Position numbers and translations under genes: made by a program | Part shown: positions 21,704 to 34,874 of the stretch, piece after piece | How positions within the stretch are numbered: the first letter of the stretch is position 1 | How the letters are laid out: every line of letters starts with the position of its first letter | The notes under the pieces: generated by a model | Database searches by the model: none | Told to the model about the DNA's origin: nothing | What the model saw: the letters and a program-made list of their open reading frames with translations, nothing else | Source: Aggregatibacter sp. 2125159857 | GTDB taxonomy: Bacteria > Pseudomonadota > Gammaproteobacteria > Enterobacterales > Pasteurellaceae | Reading direction: 5' to 3' | Assembly: GCF_017798005.1 (NCBI RefSeq) | Contig: NZ_CP072548.1 | Coordinates: 496,001-560,000 of the forward strand | DNA: 64,000 nt

Positions 21704-21981
21704 TATTTGTGTTCTTTGACGATGTGATAGAAAGTTTCGTTTGGTTTCACCATTTCATGCTGTAAACGGGCACGCTCTTCAATGGCATCCACCCCTTCTT
21801 TTAAGTCTTTGATTTCTGCAGCAATGATTTGATTTCGTTGGGAAAGTTTTTCATTTTCCTGTTGATGGACAGCGATTTCTTTGGTTGTGTTTTTATAATC
21901 CCAATAGCCGTTTTTGCCGAACCAAAAATCGTATTGGAACAGCACCAAAACCGCAAATAATAAAGAGAGAAATAAGCGCAT
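21703..21981 (-). CDS. ftsB: Cell division protein FtsB
   Basis: A 92-residue bitopic membrane protein of the divisome FtsQLB complex. One N-terminal transmembrane segment (residues 3-17), then [13 protein letters not shown], a coiled coil rich in Glu, Lys and Gln (about 33-70), and the [17 protein letters not shown] segment typical of FtsB. It is first in the ftsB-ispD-ispF-truD-surE-yqaA-lipoprotein-nlpD operon, as in other gamma-proteobacteria. Confidence 0.94.
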   Translation of the reverse strand: MRLFLSLLFAVLVLFQYDFWFGKNGYWDYKNTTKEIAVHQQENEKLSQRNQIIAAEIKDLKEGVDAIEERARLQHEMVKPNETFYHIVKEHK

Positions 21982-22136
21982 AAAAAACCGGTAAATCGAA
22001 TCGAAAAAAATTGCGCCTAGTTTACCTTGAATTGCACCAAAATGCGATATTGCCCGCCCTGCGCCGAATAATTTCTTAAAAATTGAGGTGTATCGTAGTA
22101 AGATAAGGCAATTTTTAATAGCCTGCGAGGTGCCTC

Positions 22137-22811
22137 ATGAAACCCTATTTAATTGCTCCTTCCATTCTTTCTGCTGACTTAGCGCGTTTGGGTGAAGATG
22201 TGGAAAATGTCTTAAAGTGCGGTGGTGATGTCGTTCATTTTGATGTGATGGATAACCATTATGTCCCGAACTTAACTTTTGGTCCTGCCGTGTGCAAAGC
22301 CTTACGCGATTATGGTATTACTGCGCCGATTGACGTGCATTTGATGGTAAAACCGGTAGATCGCATTATTCCGGATTTTGCCAAGGCAGGCGCCAGCTAC
22401 ATTACCTTCCACCCGGAATCCTCTGAACATATCGACCGCACTTTGCAACTTATCCGTGATAACGGTTGTAAATCCGGTTTAGTATTTAACCCGGCAACGC
22501 CGTTAAGTTATTTAGATTATGTGATGGACAAAGTAGATATCATTTTACTGATGTCGGTGAATCCGGGCTTTGGCGGACAATCTTTCATTCCGGCAACCTT
22601 AGATAAACTGAAACAGGCAAGAAAACGCATTGATGAGAGCGGATTAGATATTCGTTTAGAAGTGGATGGCGGCGTGAAAGCGAGCAATATTGCAGAAATT
22701 GCCCGCGCCGGTGCGGATATGTTCGTTGCCGGTTCGGCGATTTTCGATCAACCGGATTACAAAAAAGTTATTGATGAAATGCGTCAACAGTTAGCCGCAG
22801 TAGGAAAATAA
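22137..22811 (+). CDS. rpe: Ribulose-phosphate 3-epimerase
   Basis: A 224-residue TIM-barrel enzyme of the pentose phosphate pathway that interconverts ribulose and xylulose 5-phosphate. [15 protein letters not shown] is the N-terminal signature; [16 protein letters not shown] carries metal-binding His and Asp; DVHLMV and the [14 protein letters not shown] phosphate loop follow, then RLEVDGGVK and AGSAIF. The gap to gph is two bases, a conserved rpe-gph pair. Confidence 0.97.
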   Translation: MKPYLIAPSILSADLARLGEDVENVLKCGGDVVHFDVMDNHYVPNLTFGPAVCKALRDYGITAPIDVHLMVKPVDRIIPDFAKAGASYITFHPESSEHIDRTLQLIRDNGCKSGLVFNPATPLSYLDYVMDKVDIILLMSVNPGFGGQSFIPATLDKLKQARKRIDESGLDIRLEVDGGVKASNIAEIARAGADMFVAGSAIFDQPDYKKVIDEMRQQLAAVGK

Positions 22812-22813
22812 GC

Positions 22814-23488
22814 ATGACAGGACAGTTTAAATTAATTGGTTTTGATTTGGATGGCACCTTGGTGGATAGCCTGCCTGATTTGGCGCTATCCGTAAATTCA
22901 GCGTTAGCAGAATTCGATTTGCCACAAGCGCCTGAAGCGTTGGTGCTTACTTGGATTGGTAACGGTGCGCAGATTTTAATTGCCCGCGCGTTAGGATGGG
23001 CAACGGCACAATCAGGCAAAACCTTGACGGACGCTCAAATTGCCACATTAAAGGAACGTTTTAATGTCTTTTACGGCGAAAACATCTGCAATCGCAGCCG
23101 TTTATTCCCTCACGTGAAAGAGACTTTGCAGAAACTTAAAGCCAAAGGCTACCGTTTGGCTGTGGTCACTAACAAACCGACCCAACACACCCGCCCGGTG
23201 TTGAAGGCTTTCGGCATTGAAGAGTTATTCGATGAAGTGTTGGGTGGACAATCTTTACCGGCCATCAAACCGCACCCGGGTCCGCTATTCTATTTATGCG
23301 GCAAATTCGGCTTATACCCGAAACAAGTGCTGTTTGTCGGCGATTCCCGCAACGATATTATTGCCGCCCATAATGCCGGCTGCCCGGTGGTGGGGTTGAC
23401 TTACGGTTACAACTACAACATTCCAATCTCTGAATCCCATCCGGATTGGGTGTTTGAGGATTTCGCGGAGTTATTGACGCTTGTTTGA
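22814..23488 (+). CDS. gph: Phosphoglycolate phosphatase
   Basis: A 224-residue HAD-superfamily phosphatase. Motif I is FDLDGTLVDS, motif II VVTNKP, motif III the Lys in IKPHPGP, motif IV FVGDSRNDIIAA. It dephosphorylates 2-phosphoglycolate formed in DNA repair. It follows rpe by two bases in the same transcript, and a REP-like pair separates it from trpS. Confidence 0.94.
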   Translation: MTGQFKLIGFDLDGTLVDSLPDLALSVNSALAEFDLPQAPEALVLTWIGNGAQILIARALGWATAQSGKTLTDAQIATLKERFNVFYGENICNRSRLFPHVKETLQKLKAKGYRLAVVTNKPTQHTRPVLKAFGIEELFDEVLGGQSLPAIKPHPGPLFYLCGKFGLYPKQVLFVGDSRNDIIAAHNAGCPVVGLTYGYNYNIPISESHPDWVFEDFAELLTLV

Positions 23489-23505
23489 TTGATTCTTCTG
23501 AATGG

Positions 23506-23576
23506 ATGGCGCAAACGCCCACGTTTGTGCCTTTATTTAATTTTGGCTACAGCACAAGCGTGGACGCTTGCGCTAT
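23506..23576. repeat. Inverted pair of 25-base palindromic units between gph and trpS
   Basis: ATGGCGCAAACGCCCACGTTTGTGC (23506-23530) is followed by an inverted unit (23552-23576) whose reverse complement differs at only a few bases. Each unit is itself an imperfect hairpin. This resembles a REP pair but is a different family from the GTAG elements at 11949 and 52766. Confidence 0.7.
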
Positions 23577-23609
23577 CAATAATAAGATTTAAAAATTAAG
23601 GATGTAAAA

Positions 23610-24614
23610 ATGACCAAACCTATCGTGTTCAGCGGCGTACAGCCATCAGGTGAATTGACTATCGGTAACTACCTTGGTGCGTTGCGTCAGTGGGTGAAAA
23701 TGCAGGATGACTACGAATGCCTGTTCTGTATCGTGGATCAACACGCTATCACTGTGCGCCAAGATCCGGCGGCATTACGCAAAGCCACTTTGGACGTGTT
23801 GGCGTTATATTTAGCCTGTGGCATCGATCCGGCAAAATCCACGATTTTCATTCAATCTCATGTGCCGGAACACGCACAGTTGGCTTGGGTATTAAACTGC
23901 TACACGTATTTTGGCGAAATGAGTCGTATGACCCAATTTAAAGATAAATCCGCCCGTTACGCAGAAAATATCAACGTCGGTTTGTTCACTTATCCTGTGT
24001 TAATGGCGGCAGACATTTTGCTTTACCAAGCCAACCAAGTGCCGGTAGGTGAAGACCAAAAACAACATTTGGAAATCACTCGCGACATCGCGCAACGTTT
24101 TAATGCCTTATACGGACCGCACTTTGCAGTGCCGGAAGTGTTCATCCCGAAAGCGGGTGCACGCGTTATGTCCTTGTTGGAGCCGGAAAAGAAAATGTCT
24201 AAATCGGACGAAAACCGCAACAACGTTATTGGTTTATTAGAAGATCCGAAAGCGGTCGCGAAGAAAATTAAACGCGCGGTAACCGACTCCGACGAGCCGC
24301 CGGTGATTCGTTATGACGTGAAAAATAAAGCGGGTGTGTCCAATCTTCTCGACATTCTCTCCGGCGTGAGCGGCAAAACCATCGCAGAACTTGAACAAGA
24401 ATTTGAAGGCAAAATGTATGGTCACTTAAAAGGCGCTGTTGCCGACGAAGTTTCTGCCATGTTGACCACGTTGCAAGAACGCTACCATCATTTCCGCAAT
24501 AACGAGGAATTACTCCTCCAAATTGCTAAAGACGGTGCGCAAAAAGCCAAAGCACGTGCACAAGAAACGTTAGCGAAAGTGTATGATGCCATCGGGTTTA
24601 TTGCGGCGAAATAA
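23610..24614 (+). CDS. trpS: Tryptophanyl-tRNA synthetase
   Basis: A 334-residue class I synthetase. [19 protein letters not shown] holds the HIGH-equivalent TIGN, and [13 protein letters not shown] holds [17 protein letters not shown] is the tryptophan-pocket segment. Length equals E. coli TrpS. It is monocistronic with a strong terminator. The family trp-operon-like attenuation is not seen upstream. Confidence 0.97.
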   Translation: MTKPIVFSGVQPSGELTIGNYLGALRQWVKMQDDYECLFCIVDQHAITVRQDPAALRKATLDVLALYLACGIDPAKSTIFIQSHVPEHAQLAWVLNCYTYFGEMSRMTQFKDKSARYAENINVGLFTYPVLMAADILLYQANQVPVGEDQKQHLEITRDIAQRFNALYGPHFAVPEVFIPKAGARVMSLLEPEKKMSKSDENRNNVIGLLEDPKAVAKKIKRAVTDSDEPPVIRYDVKNKAGVSNLLDILSGVSGKTIAELEQEFEGKMYGHLKGAVADEVSAMLTTLQERYHHFRNNEELLLQIAKDGAQKAKARAQETLAKVYDAIGFIAAK

Positions 24615-24638
24615 GTCGAAGCGCTAAAGATAAAAAAG

Positions 24639-24673
24639 AAAGCTGTTTTGCCCCATGGCAAAGCAGCTTTTTT
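24639..24673 (+). terminator. Terminator of trpS
   Basis: AAGCTGTTTTGCC pairs with GGCAAAGCAGCTT across CCAT, followed by a run of T ending at 24673. Confidence 0.88.
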
Positions 24674-24860
24674 AATGGCGTGTCGAGCGATTCATTGTAA
24701 AGTGCGGTCGAAAAAGGCCACATTTTTCAATGTTAATCATTGCTAATGACACGTCTGTTTAAAGATTATTCCAAAGGTCAATAGAGAGGGCTTAGCTTTA
24801 GGATGAGAACCATTGTGTGGTTGCCTTTTGGAGGAAAATAGCGACAAGGAAATGCATAAG

Positions 24861-24907
24861 AATAAAAGCGTCTGGCAAAACTGCTATTTAATAAGCTTAC
24901 CAGACGC
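24861..24907 (-). terminator. Probable terminator of cysK
   Basis: On the minus strand GCGTCTGG (24907-24900) pairs with CCAGACGC (24875-24868), followed by TTTTATTCTT. The 24-base loop is longer than usual, so the call is moderate. Confidence 0.6.
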
Positions 24908-24937
24908 GTTGATCTTTTCTATGTTATTGGATCGTCA

Positions 24938-25885
24938 TTAAATCTCAATACCGTCAAAGAGTGCAGTACTCAAATACCGTTCTGATGCAGACGGTAAAAT
25001 GACGACAATTAACTTGTCCTTGAACTCAGGTAATTTGGCTAGACGATCCGCAGCGGCAACAGCAGCACCGGAGGAAATTCCTGCTAAAATACCTTCTTCC
25101 GCCATTAAACGACGAGCTGTTGCAATGGCGGTGTCGCTATCCACCGTTTCTACGCGATCAATTAATGAAAGATCAAGGTTTTTCGGAATAAAGCCGGCGC
25201 CAATTCCTTGAATTTTATGCGGACCTGGTTTCAGTTCTTGTCCGGCAAGGGTTTGGGTGATCACCGGAGATTCGGTCGGTTCAACCGCAACGGAGATAAT
25301 TGGTTTACCGTGATCTAATTTGATGGCGCGAGAAATACCGGTAATCGTCCCGCCTGTGCCAACACCGGCAACCACAACATCAACCTTACCTTCGGTATCT
25401 TTCCAAATTTCTTCACCGGTGGTTTTACGGTGAATTTCAGGGTTTGCCGGATTTTCAAATTGTTTTAACATCACATAATGATTTGGGTTGGATGCCACAA
25501 TTTCTTCTGCTTTGGCGATTGCACCTTTCATGCCTTTCGCGCCTTCAGTTAGCACTAAATTGACACCTAAGCCGCGTAATAAACGTTTACGTTCGGTACT
25601 CATGGTTTCCGGCATGGTTAAGGTGATTTTATATCCACGTGCAGCCGCCACATACGCTAAGGCGATTCCGGTGTTGCCGCTGGTAGCATCCACGATTTCT
25701 TTATCTTTGGTTAAAATGCCATCTTTTTCTGCTTGCCAAACCATGTTGGCGCCGATACGGCATTTTACGCTGTAACTTGGGTTACGGCCTTCGATTTTAA
25801 CGACGATATTGCCGTTACCGAAATGGTTTAAACGCACTAATGGGGTATTGCCGATGGAATAAGAATTATCGTTATAAATAGTCAT
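24938..25885 (-). CDS. cysK: O-acetylserine sulfhydrylase (cysteine synthase A)
   Basis: A 315-residue PLP enzyme that makes cysteine from O-acetylserine and sulfide. The PLP lysine is in [13 protein letters not shown] near residue 42, [10 protein letters not shown] binds the substrate carboxylate, and [10 protein letters not shown] holds the PLP phosphate. The C-terminus of about 25 residues is the usual SAT-interacting region. I start at ATG 25883-25885, which has AGGAGA upstream; the frame is open 13 codons further without support. cysZ lies 117 bases upstream on the same strand. Confidence 0.96.
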   Translation of the reverse strand: MTIYNDNSYSIGNTPLVRLNHFGNGNIVVKIEGRNPSYSVKCRIGANMVWQAEKDGILTKDKEIVDATSGNTGIALAYVAAARGYKITLTMPETMSTERKRLLRGLGVNLVLTEGAKGMKGAIAKAEEIVASNPNHYVMLKQFENPANPEIHRKTTGEEIWKDTEGKVDVVVAGVGTGGTITGISRAIKLDHGKPIISVAVEPTESPVITQTLAGQELKPGPHKIQGIGAGFIPKNLDLSLIDRVETVDSDTAIATARRLMAEEGILAGISSGAAVAAADRLAKLPEFKDKLIVVILPSASERYLSTALFDGIEI

Positions 25886-26002
25886 GTTAAGTTCTCCTAA
25901 TGAACTGACTGAATAGCGTGTCACGCCGAAAAAGTGGTGCTATTTTTATCACAAGATGTTCTTCTCCAAAAATAGCCAATTCTTCTATTTGATAACTAAA
26001 AG

Positions 26003-26833
26003 CTATTTAGGCACCAGTTGCCCATCACTTGTTGACGGTTTGCCCAAGGACACATTGGCACTTGCACCGTTTGACGATTCTGACGTGGATTTAAAGCGAT
26101 GACGATATTCTTTTACCCACATGGCGGTTGCGCCGCACGCCGCCACCGGAATAACCACCAGGTTCACAATTGGCACGAGCATACATAAAGACACCAATCC
26201 ACCAAATGTTACTGTCATGTTGCGTTTCGTTGCTAACTCATTTTTCATTAGTTCAAAAGGAACTTTATGGTTATCGAAAGGATAGTCACAATATTGAATA
26301 GCCATCATCCAAGCAGAAAATAAAAACGTGATCAGCGGAATCACGGTTTGTCCGATTAAAGGAACAAAACTTAATAAAAACAAGGCGATAATTTTAGGGA
26401 GGCTATAAATCAACTTTTGCCATTCCCGCGCCAACATACGCGGTGTATCTTTGATAAACGCCCATAAAGAATCATTAGAAATCTCTTCGCCTGTCATCAT
26501 TTTTTCCACTTTTTCGGCTAATAAACCGTTAAATGGCGCGGCAATAAAACCTGATAACGTAGCAAAAATGAAATAATACAGCACTAAAATCATGCCGATA
26601 ATGAGTATCGGCAAAATACCGCCCAACCAACTTAACCAAGAAGGCATATAATCCATCAGATGGCTGACAACATTTTTGATTTGAAACACAAAGGCAATAA
26701 ACAAGCCGCCCAGCAATAGGATATTTAATAACACCGGCATAACGGCAAAACGGCGTAAACCTTTTTGTTGAATCAAATGCCAACCGGTCACAAAATATTC
26801 AAAACCGAGTTTGATTTCCTGTTGATTTAACAT
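26003..26833 (-). CDS. cysZ: Sulfate permease CysZ
   Basis: A 276-residue inner-membrane protein with about four to six hydrophobic segments, similar in plan to E. coli CysZ (253). It imports sulfate for cysteine synthesis. Visible family features include [12 protein letters not shown] at the N-terminus, [16 protein letters not shown] and YCDYPFDNH. The last 30 residues are a Ser/Asn-rich tail with low complexity, absent from the E. coli protein. It precedes cysK and is divergent from zipA, matching the enterobacterial cysK-cysZ-zipA order. Confidence 0.92.
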   Translation of the reverse strand: MLNQQEIKLGFEYFVTGWHLIQQKGLRRFAVMPVLLNILLLGGLFIAFVFQIKNVVSHLMDYMPSWLSWLGGILPILIIGMILVLYYFIFATLSGFIAAPFNGLLAEKVEKMMTGEEISNDSLWAFIKDTPRMLAREWQKLIYSLPKIIALFLLSFVPLIGQTVIPLITFLFSAWMMAIQYCDYPFDNHKVPFELMKNELATKRNMTVTFGGLVSLCMLVPIVNLVVIPVAACGATAMWVKEYRHRFKSTSESSNGASANVSLGKPSTSDGQLVPK

Positions 26834-26975
26834 ACATTTCCCTCACAGAAAAGAGGTTCAGAATACAAAGTGCGGTAGAAAAAATCAATAAATAAGCAGA
26901 CCCTATCATCAATTTCATAAAAACATGATAGACTTATGTAAGTTGCGTTAATTTTGTATGATTGGAGAATCGGTA

Positions 26976-27995
26976 ATGGATTTAAATACAATTTTGATTA
27001 TTTTAGGGATAATTGCCCTGCTGGCCTTAGTTGCCCATGGCATTTGGTCAAATCGCCGAGAGAAATCGCAATACTTCCAAAATGCCAATACGTTCTCGCA
27101 AAATCACCAACCTAATCGGTTTACAGCACCGAATCAAGCCGCCAGACCGTCTGCAGAACCGCCAATTGCCAATAAGCCCGTGAATAGCTTTGTAGAAGAA
27201 AATTTACCACAACAGCAAAACTTAGATTTTGATACAACCGTACCAAATAGCACAGGAACGCAATCTATTGAACGGGCGGTCGATGAAATCAAAATTACGT
27301 TGCCAAGCGGCATGTCTAATAATAGTGTTGAACCTCAATATCAAGCTTCCCAGCCAACGCAATCTGCCGTTTTTAACTCGCCGGAGCAACAGCCTGATAC
27401 GTTAAATGCAATGACGCAAAGCAGTGTGCAATTTCAATCTTATGCAGATACAAACCGTGTCTCTGTGACGCAAATGGAAGAAGAGTATCAAACACCGACG
27501 GTATCGCTCACGTCGGTTGAAACAGAACGGCCTCATGAGGAAATATCACAAAACCATGTTGCAGAAACGGTGGAAAATAACTCACCGAAGGGTAGTAAAC
27601 CGCCATTTGTTATGTTGTATGTGGTTGCACCGGAAAATCGTGAATTTCATGGTGCGCGCTTAGCGCAAGCCTTAGAGGGGCTCGGGTTTATTTTTGGTGA
27701 TCGTCATATTTATCATCGCCATTTAGATTTAACGTCGTCTAGTCCAGTACTTTTCAGCTTAGCAAACTTACGCCAACCGAATACCTTTAATCCTTATGAT
27801 ATGGAAAACTTTTCTACTGTTGGCATTGTATTGTTTATGGAACTGCCTTCTCCAGGCAATGATATCGTGAACCTAAAAACCATGATTCGTGCTGCACGCA
27901 ATTTAGCTGATGAACTTGGCGGTTTCGTGTTAACGGATAAACAAGAGATCTTCAACGATCATACGGAACAGGAATACTTGGCTAGCGTAGCTTAA
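26976..27995 (+). CDS. zipA: Cell division protein ZipA
   Basis: A 339-residue membrane anchor for FtsZ. An N-terminal transmembrane helix (MDLNTILIILGIIALLALVA) is followed by a short basic stretch, a long Gln/Pro/Asn-rich linker (about 45-205), and the C-terminal FtsZ-binding domain starting at PPFVMLYVVAPE, with VGIVLFMELPSPG. The ATG at 26976 is chosen because GGAG lies eight bases before it; an earlier in-frame ATG (26958) is less well placed. In most relatives ligA follows zipA, but here the str operon follows. Confidence 0.94.
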   Translation: MDLNTILIILGIIALLALVAHGIWSNRREKSQYFQNANTFSQNHQPNRFTAPNQAARPSAEPPIANKPVNSFVEENLPQQQNLDFDTTVPNSTGTQSIERAVDEIKITLPSGMSNNSVEPQYQASQPTQSAVFNSPEQQPDTLNAMTQSSVQFQSYADTNRVSVTQMEEEYQTPTVSLTSVETERPHEEISQNHVAETVENNSPKGSKPPFVMLYVVAPENREFHGARLAQALEGLGFIFGDRHIYHRHLDLTSSSPVLFSLANLRQPNTFNPYDMENFSTVGIVLFMELPSPGNDIVNLKTMIRAARNLADELGGFVLTDKQEIFNDHTEQEYLASVA

Positions 27996-28028
27996 TTTAT
28001 TCCAGCTGTTTAAAAACATTTCCAAATA

Positions 28029-28601
<573 letters not shown>

Positions 28602-28704
28602 TGGTTCTCCGTTAAGTAAGGCCAAACGCTAATTAATCATAAATTTAATTAACCACGACTCCAGTAAAGGTGCATTTGCACAGCAAGATTTCTCATTAAA
28701 ATGA

Positions 28705-29232
<528 letters not shown>

Positions 29233-29251
29233 TTCGCTTTTAAGATTTAAG

Positions 29252-29272
29252 GGCTTCATCTTAGATGAAGCC
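29252..29272 (+). other. Intercistronic hairpin, rpsG-fusA
   Basis: GGCTTCATC pairs with GATGAAGCC across a three-base loop. There is no T-run, so it is likely an RNA-stability or processing structure, not a terminator. Confidence 0.6.
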
Positions 29273-29316
29273 TTACCCTTATATAAACTGATATTAAATT
29301 AAACAAGGTTATAATA

Positions 29317-31419
29317 ATGGCTCGTACAACCCCTATCGAAAGATATCGTAATATTGGTATTAGTGCTCATATTGATGCAGGTAAAACTACTACCACTGAA
29401 CGTATCTTATTCTACACCGGTGTAAGTCACAAAATTGGTGAAGTACACGATGGTGCAGCAACCATGGACTGGATGGAACAGGAACAAGAACGTGGTATTA
29501 CCATTACCTCTGCGGCAACAACTGCATTCTGGTCTGGTATGTCCCAACAGTTTCCACAACACCGTATCAACGTTATCGATACTCCGGGACACGTAGACTT
29601 TACTGTTGAAGTAGAACGTTCAATGCGTGTTCTTGATGGTGCGGTAATGGTTTACTGCGCGGTTGGCGGTGTTCAACCTCAGTCTGAAACTGTATGGCGT
29701 CAAGCAAACAAATATCAAGTTCCACGTATCGCGTTCGTAAACAAAATGGACCGTACCGGAGCTAACTTCCTACGCGTGGTTGATCAATTAAAAACCCGTT
29801 TAGGTGCAAATGCGGTTCCTCTTCAATTACCTGTGGGTTCAGAAGAAAACTTTACCGGTGTTGTTGATTTGATCAAAATGAAATCAATTAACTGGAATGA
29901 AGCTGACCAAGGGATGACTTTCACTTATGAAGATGTGCCTGCAGATATGCAAGCCGCTTGCGAAGAATGGCGTCAAAACCTTGTTGAAGCAGCAGCAGAA
30001 GCTTCCGAAGAGTTAATGGAAAAATATCTTGGTGGTGAAGAGTTAAGCGAAGAAGAGATTAAAGCAGGTCTTCGTCAACGCGTATTAGCAAACGAAATCA
30101 TCTTGGTAACTTGTGGTTCAGCATTCAAAAACAAAGGTGTTCAAGCTATGCTTGATGCGGTTGTTGAATACTTACCGGCACCAACAGATATTCCAGCAAT
30201 CAAAGGTATCAACCCTGATGAAACTGAAGGTGAGCGTCATGCAAGCGATGAAGAGCCATTCTCTTCATTAGCGTTCAAAATTGCAACTGACCCATTCGTA
30301 GGTAACTTAACCTTCTTCCGTGTGTATTCCGGTGTAATTAATTCTGGTGATACCGTATTAAACTCTGTACGTCAAAAACGTGAACGTTTTGGTCGTATCG
30401 TACAGATGCACGCAAATAAACGTGAAGAAATTAAAGAAGTTCGCGCGGGCGATATCGCTGCGGCAATCGGCTTAAAAGATGTAACAACAGGTGATACATT
30501 ATGTGCAATCGAAGCACCAATCATCCTTGAACGTATGGAATTCCCTGAGCCGGTAATCTCTGTTGCAGTAGAACCAAAAACAAAAGCAGACCAAGAAAAA
30601 ATGGGTCTTGCATTAGGTCGTCTTGCACAAGAAGACCCTTCATTCCGTGTTCACACTGATGAAGAATCTGGTGAAACTATTATTTCCGGTATGGGTGAGT
30701 TACACTTGGATATCATCGTTGACCGTATGAAACGTGAATTCAAAGTGGAAGCTAACATTGGTAAACCACAAGTATCTTACCGTGAAACAATTCGTACTCG
30801 TGTTAACGATGTAGAAGGTAAACACGCAAAACAATCTGGTGGTCGCGGTCAATATGGTCACGTTGTTATCGACTTATATCCATTAGAGCCGGAAGGTCCG
30901 GGTTATGAATTTGTTAACGAAATTAAAGGTGGTGTCATCCCTGGTGAATACATCCCTGCTGTTGACAAAGGTATTCAAGAGCAACTTAAATCTGGTCCAT
31001 TAGCAGGTTATCCAGTAGTTGATATCGGTGTTCGTTTACACTTCGGTTCATACCATGATGTGGACTCCTCTGAATTGGCGTTTAAACTTGCAGCATCTTT
31101 AGCATTTAAAGCGGCATTCGCAAAAGCAAACCCAGTTTTACTTGAGCCAATCATGAAAGTTGAAGTAGAAACCCCACCTGAGTATGTGGGTGACGTAATC
31201 GGTGACTTGAGCCGTCGTCGCGCAATGGTGAACGGTCAAGAAGCAAATGAATTCGTTGTTAAAATCGACGCTGAAGTGCCGCTTTCTGAAATGTTTGGTT
31301 ATGCAACCGACTTACGTTCCCAAACTCAAGGTCGTGCTTCCTACTCAATGGAACCATTGAAATATGCTGAAGCACCGAAAAACGTGGCTGAAGCAGTTAT
31401 TGAAGCTCGTAAAAAATAA
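29317..31419 (+). CDS. fusA: Elongation factor G
   Basis: A 700-residue translocation GTPase. G1 is [10 protein letters not shown]2 is within RGITITSA, G3 is DTPGHVDF, G4 is NKMD, and G5 is the GSAFKNKG region. Domains II-V follow with the usual length, including GMGELHLDI and the HVVIDL of domain IV. Start ATG 29317 has AAGG upstream. Third gene of the str operon. Confidence 0.99.
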   Translation: MARTTPIERYRNIGISAHIDAGKTTTTERILFYTGVSHKIGEVHDGAATMDWMEQEQERGITITSAATTAFWSGMSQQFPQHRINVIDTPGHVDFTVEVERSMRVLDGAVMVYCAVGGVQPQSETVWRQANKYQVPRIAFVNKMDRTGANFLRVVDQLKTRLGANAVPLQLPVGSEENFTGVVDLIKMKSINWNEADQGMTFTYEDVPADMQAACEEWRQNLVEAAAEASEELMEKYLGGEELSEEEIKAGLRQRVLANEIILVTCGSAFKNKGVQAMLDAVVEYLPAPTDIPAIKGINPDETEGERHASDEEPFSSLAFKIATDPFVGNLTFFRVYSGVINSGDTVLNSVRQKRERFGRIVQMHANKREEIKEVRAGDIAAAIGLKDVTTGDTLCAIEAPIILERMEFPEPVISVAVEPKTKADQEKMGLALGRLAQEDPSFRVHTDEESGETIISGMGELHLDIIVDRMKREFKVEANIGKPQVSYRETIRTRVNDVEGKHAKQSGGRGQYGHVVIDLYPLEPEGPGYEFVNEIKGGVIPGEYIPAVDKGIQEQLKSGPLAGYPVVDIGVRLHFGSYHDVDSSELAFKLAASLAFKAAFAKANPVLLEPIMKVEVETPPEYVGDVIGDLSRRRAMVNGQEANEFVVKIDAEVPLSEMFGYATDLRSQTQGRASYSMEPLKYAEAPKNVAEAVIEARKK

Positions 31420-31434
31420 TTTTGTTTAACTAAA

Positions 31435-31459
31435 TCCACAAGCCATTCCGGCTTGTGGA
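31435..31459 (+). other. Intercistronic hairpin, fusA-tuf
   Basis: TCCACAAGCC (31435-31444) pairs with GGCTTGTGGA (31450-31459). No T-run follows, so read-through to tuf is expected. Confidence 0.65.
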
Positions 31460-31471
31460 CTTATACACTGA

Positions 31472-32668
<1,197 letters not shown>

Positions 32669-32719
32669 TTATAGGGAATAATTTAATTTTCAAGAATTAA
32701 ATTGTTATCGTTAAATAAA

Positions 32720-32749
32720 AGGCTGCGTTTTTTAAACGTAGCCTTTTTT
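32720..32749 (+). terminator. Terminator of the str operon
   Basis: AGGCTGCGTTT pairs with AAACGTAGCCT (one G-T pair), followed by six T. Confidence 0.88.
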
Positions 32750-32815
32750 GTTGGTTTAATATTAGTTTAATTTGAGGAGGCTTAAGATAAATCTATATTT
32801 CAGTGAATAATTAAT

Positions 32816-33733
32816 TTATGCTCGATAAGCAAATAATTTATGTCCTATAGCCGACAAAACCGCGCCACAAACAACAATTAATGCACCAATATAGCTAATA
32901 GTATTGAGTTCAGGGGCAATAAAATCTGAGGGATCAATGTAGTGAGCTAAGTGGGAAAATAAAATGGTGAATAACGGCACCAAAGTGATAACTACGCTAA
33001 CTTTCGATACTTCCCACCGGTTGAGCGCTTCGGCATAGGCGCCATAACCGAAGAGCGTGTTGAGGCAGCAATAAATAAAACATCCAAATGTAAATGGTGT
33101 AAGGTTTTCAACTTGAGAAAATTCAGCAAAGGGCATAAATACAAAAACGCAACCCAAGTAAATCATGAATAAAATTTGCTGTGAGCTAAATTTACGAAGC
33201 ATTAATTTTTGTGCCATGCCATAGACGACCCAAACTAAAGCAGCACTAATACTGATAAAAACTCCAGTGGAGTAGGTGTTTAGTTCAGTGAAAATAGCTA
33301 AACGGTCATTGAAAAATAAGCCTAATCCAATCAGTAATAAGACCAAGCCAATTTTTTGGTGCACGCCAAGCTTTTCTTTAAAAACAAACACACCACAGAT
33401 TAACATTCCGAAAGAAGATAAAGGGATAAAAATTTGCGCAATGGATGGTTCAATATAATTCAACGCGTTATTGAATAAGAAGAAGTTGCCAGCTAAACCT
33501 ACAATACCAATGACAGCTAACCAGCCATAATAGCCAAGCTTAGCGGTTGTCGGTAGTTTATTTTTATGCCAAAGAATAATAAATAAAACCACGCTCGCTG
33601 TGATAAATCGATACCATACAATGGTCTGCGTGTTCATGTTGGCGAGCACTTGTTTCAACGCAATAGGCAACGTTCCCCAGGCTATTGCGGTGATTAATGC
33701 GAAGAGAAGGCCCACGACAGGTTGTTGTTTCAT
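32816..33733 (-). CDS. EamA/DMT-family transporter
   Basis: A 305-residue inner-membrane protein with ten hydrophobic helices arranged as two repeated five-helix halves, the EamA drug/metabolite plan. The first half begins GLLFALITAIAWGTLPIALKQ and the second near STGVFISISAALVWVVYG. The family exports amino acids, nucleobases or other metabolites; the substrate cannot be read from sequence. It is a single gene, convergent with tuf. Confidence 0.87.
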   Translation of the reverse strand: MKQQPVVGLLFALITAIAWGTLPIALKQVLANMNTQTIVWYRFITASVVLFIILWHKNKLPTTAKLGYYGWLAVIGIVGLAGNFFLFNNALNYIEPSIAQIFIPLSSFGMLICGVFVFKEKLGVHQKIGLVLLLIGLGLFFNDRLAIFTELNTYSTGVFISISAALVWVVYGMAQKLMLRKFSSQQILFMIYLGCVFVFMPFAEFSQVENLTPFTFGCFIYCCLNTLFGYGAYAEALNRWEVSKVSVVITLVPLFTILFSHLAHYIDPSDFIAPELNTISYIGALIVVCGAVLSAIGHKLFAYRA

Positions 33734-33799
33734 GATTATCTTCCTTTTGCTTATGCCATATTTTGAAGTGCGGTCGTTTTTTGCCGTGTTTTAGGTAGA

Positions 33800-34396
33800 T
33801 TATTTTTTTAATTTACGCCACATTTTATCTTCCTGTCCGCGCCAGAGGCGTTGGATGTTTTCATGATGGCGATAGATGAGTAGGCAGCAGACTAATGCCA
33901 CAGGGAAAGTGAACTCGGGTTTGAACCACCAAACATAAAACGGCACAAATAGTGCAGTGATAACGGCACTGAGAGAAGAGTAGCCGCTGATCAAGAACAC
34001 TACCAGCCATGTGCCTAACATGGAAAAGAGAACGCCCCAAGCAATGGGCGCGATAGCACCGAAGGCTGTGGCAACGCCTTTGCCACCTTTAAACTTGAAG
34101 AAAATGGGGAAGATGTGACCAAGGCAAGCACCGAGTGCCACCATGCCTAATTCAAATTGGGTTAAGCCAAGATAATAACCAAGCCAAACAGGCAATGTTC
34201 CTTTTAACATATCGCAAAGTAATACGGCTAACGCCACCCAGCGACCACCGATGCGTAATACATTTGTTGCACCCGGATTATTTGAGCCTGATGTGCGAGG
34301 ATCGGGTAAGCCGGCAAGTCGGCATAATAAAATTGCACTGGAAATGGAGCCGAGTAAGTAGCTCAATAGCATATAAAATAAGGCAAAAAGGCTCAT
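33800..34396 (-). CDS. plsY: Acyl-phosphate:glycerol-3-phosphate acyltransferase
   Basis: A 198-residue integral membrane enzyme with five helices that makes lysophosphatidic acid, the first step of phospholipid synthesis. The three cytosolic motifs are visible: [24 protein letters not shown] and the RHHENIQRL loop. It is divergent from folB with about 100 bases between, a neighbourhood common in gamma-proteobacteria. Confidence 0.95.
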   Translation of the reverse strand: MSLFALFYMLLSYLLGSISSAILLCRLAGLPDPRTSGSNNPGATNVLRIGGRWVALAVLLCDMLKGTLPVWLGYYLGLTQFELGMVALGACLGHIFPIFFKFKGGKGVATAFGAIAPIAWGVLFSMLGTWLVVFLISGYSSLSAVITALFVPFYVWWFKPEFTFPVALVCCLLIYRHHENIQRLWRGQEDKMWRKLKK

Positions 34397-34495
34397 GGAA
34401 TTTCCTATGGCGTAGTAAAAAGAGTTCGTCTATTGTACCCAAAGTTGGTAGTATAAGCCCACAAAAATTTTGGTTACTCACGGTATAGAAAACCC

Positions 34496-34849
34496 ATGCA
34501 AGATTTAATTTTTATTGAAGGTTTGACGGTATTTGCACAAATTGGTGTATATGACTGGGAACAGCAAATCAAACAAAAGCTGATTTTTGATGTCGAAATG
34601 GCGTGGGATACCCGCCAAGCCGCAGCGGCGGATGATGTACAATTAACGCTTAATTATGCGCAAATCAGTGAATTTATTATTGATTATGTAACGTCTAAAC
34701 CCTTTCTATTGATTGAACGGGTGGCCAATGAGGTAGCAGAGCAATTACAACAACGATTTAGAATAACGTGGCTTCGGCTTAAATTAAGCAAACCGAAAGC
34801 GGTAGCACAAGCAAATAACGTTGGCGTGATCATTGAACGACGTTTATAA
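34496..34849 (+). CDS. folB: Dihydroneopterin aldolase
   Basis: A 117-residue folate-pathway enzyme. [18 protein letters not shown] is the family signature with catalytic Tyr and Glu, and [11 protein letters not shown] carries the catalytic Lys. It converts dihydroneopterin to 6-hydroxymethyl-dihydropterin. The mltF frame begins about 25 bases after folB, so they may share a transcript. Confidence 0.95.
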   Translation: MQDLIFIEGLTVFAQIGVYDWEQQIKQKLIFDVEMAWDTRQAAAADDVQLTLNYAQISEFIIDYVTSKPFLLIERVANEVAEQLQQRFRITWLRLKLSKPKAVAQANNVGVIIERRL

Positions 34850-34874
34850 CAAACAAGATCAAGAGAAATATCAT

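Larger units (their letters stand above)
24615..24937. other. Intergenic stretch, trpS to cysK
   Basis: This 323-base gap holds the trpS terminator, one uptake signal near 24700, and the cysK terminator hairpin. The remaining sequence (about 24730-24860) contains no open frame of note and no RNA family I recognise. Confidence 0.6.

Noticed and set aside
29407..29592. Antisense frame within fusA
   Set aside because: Lies entirely opposite the conserved G domain with no independent signals.
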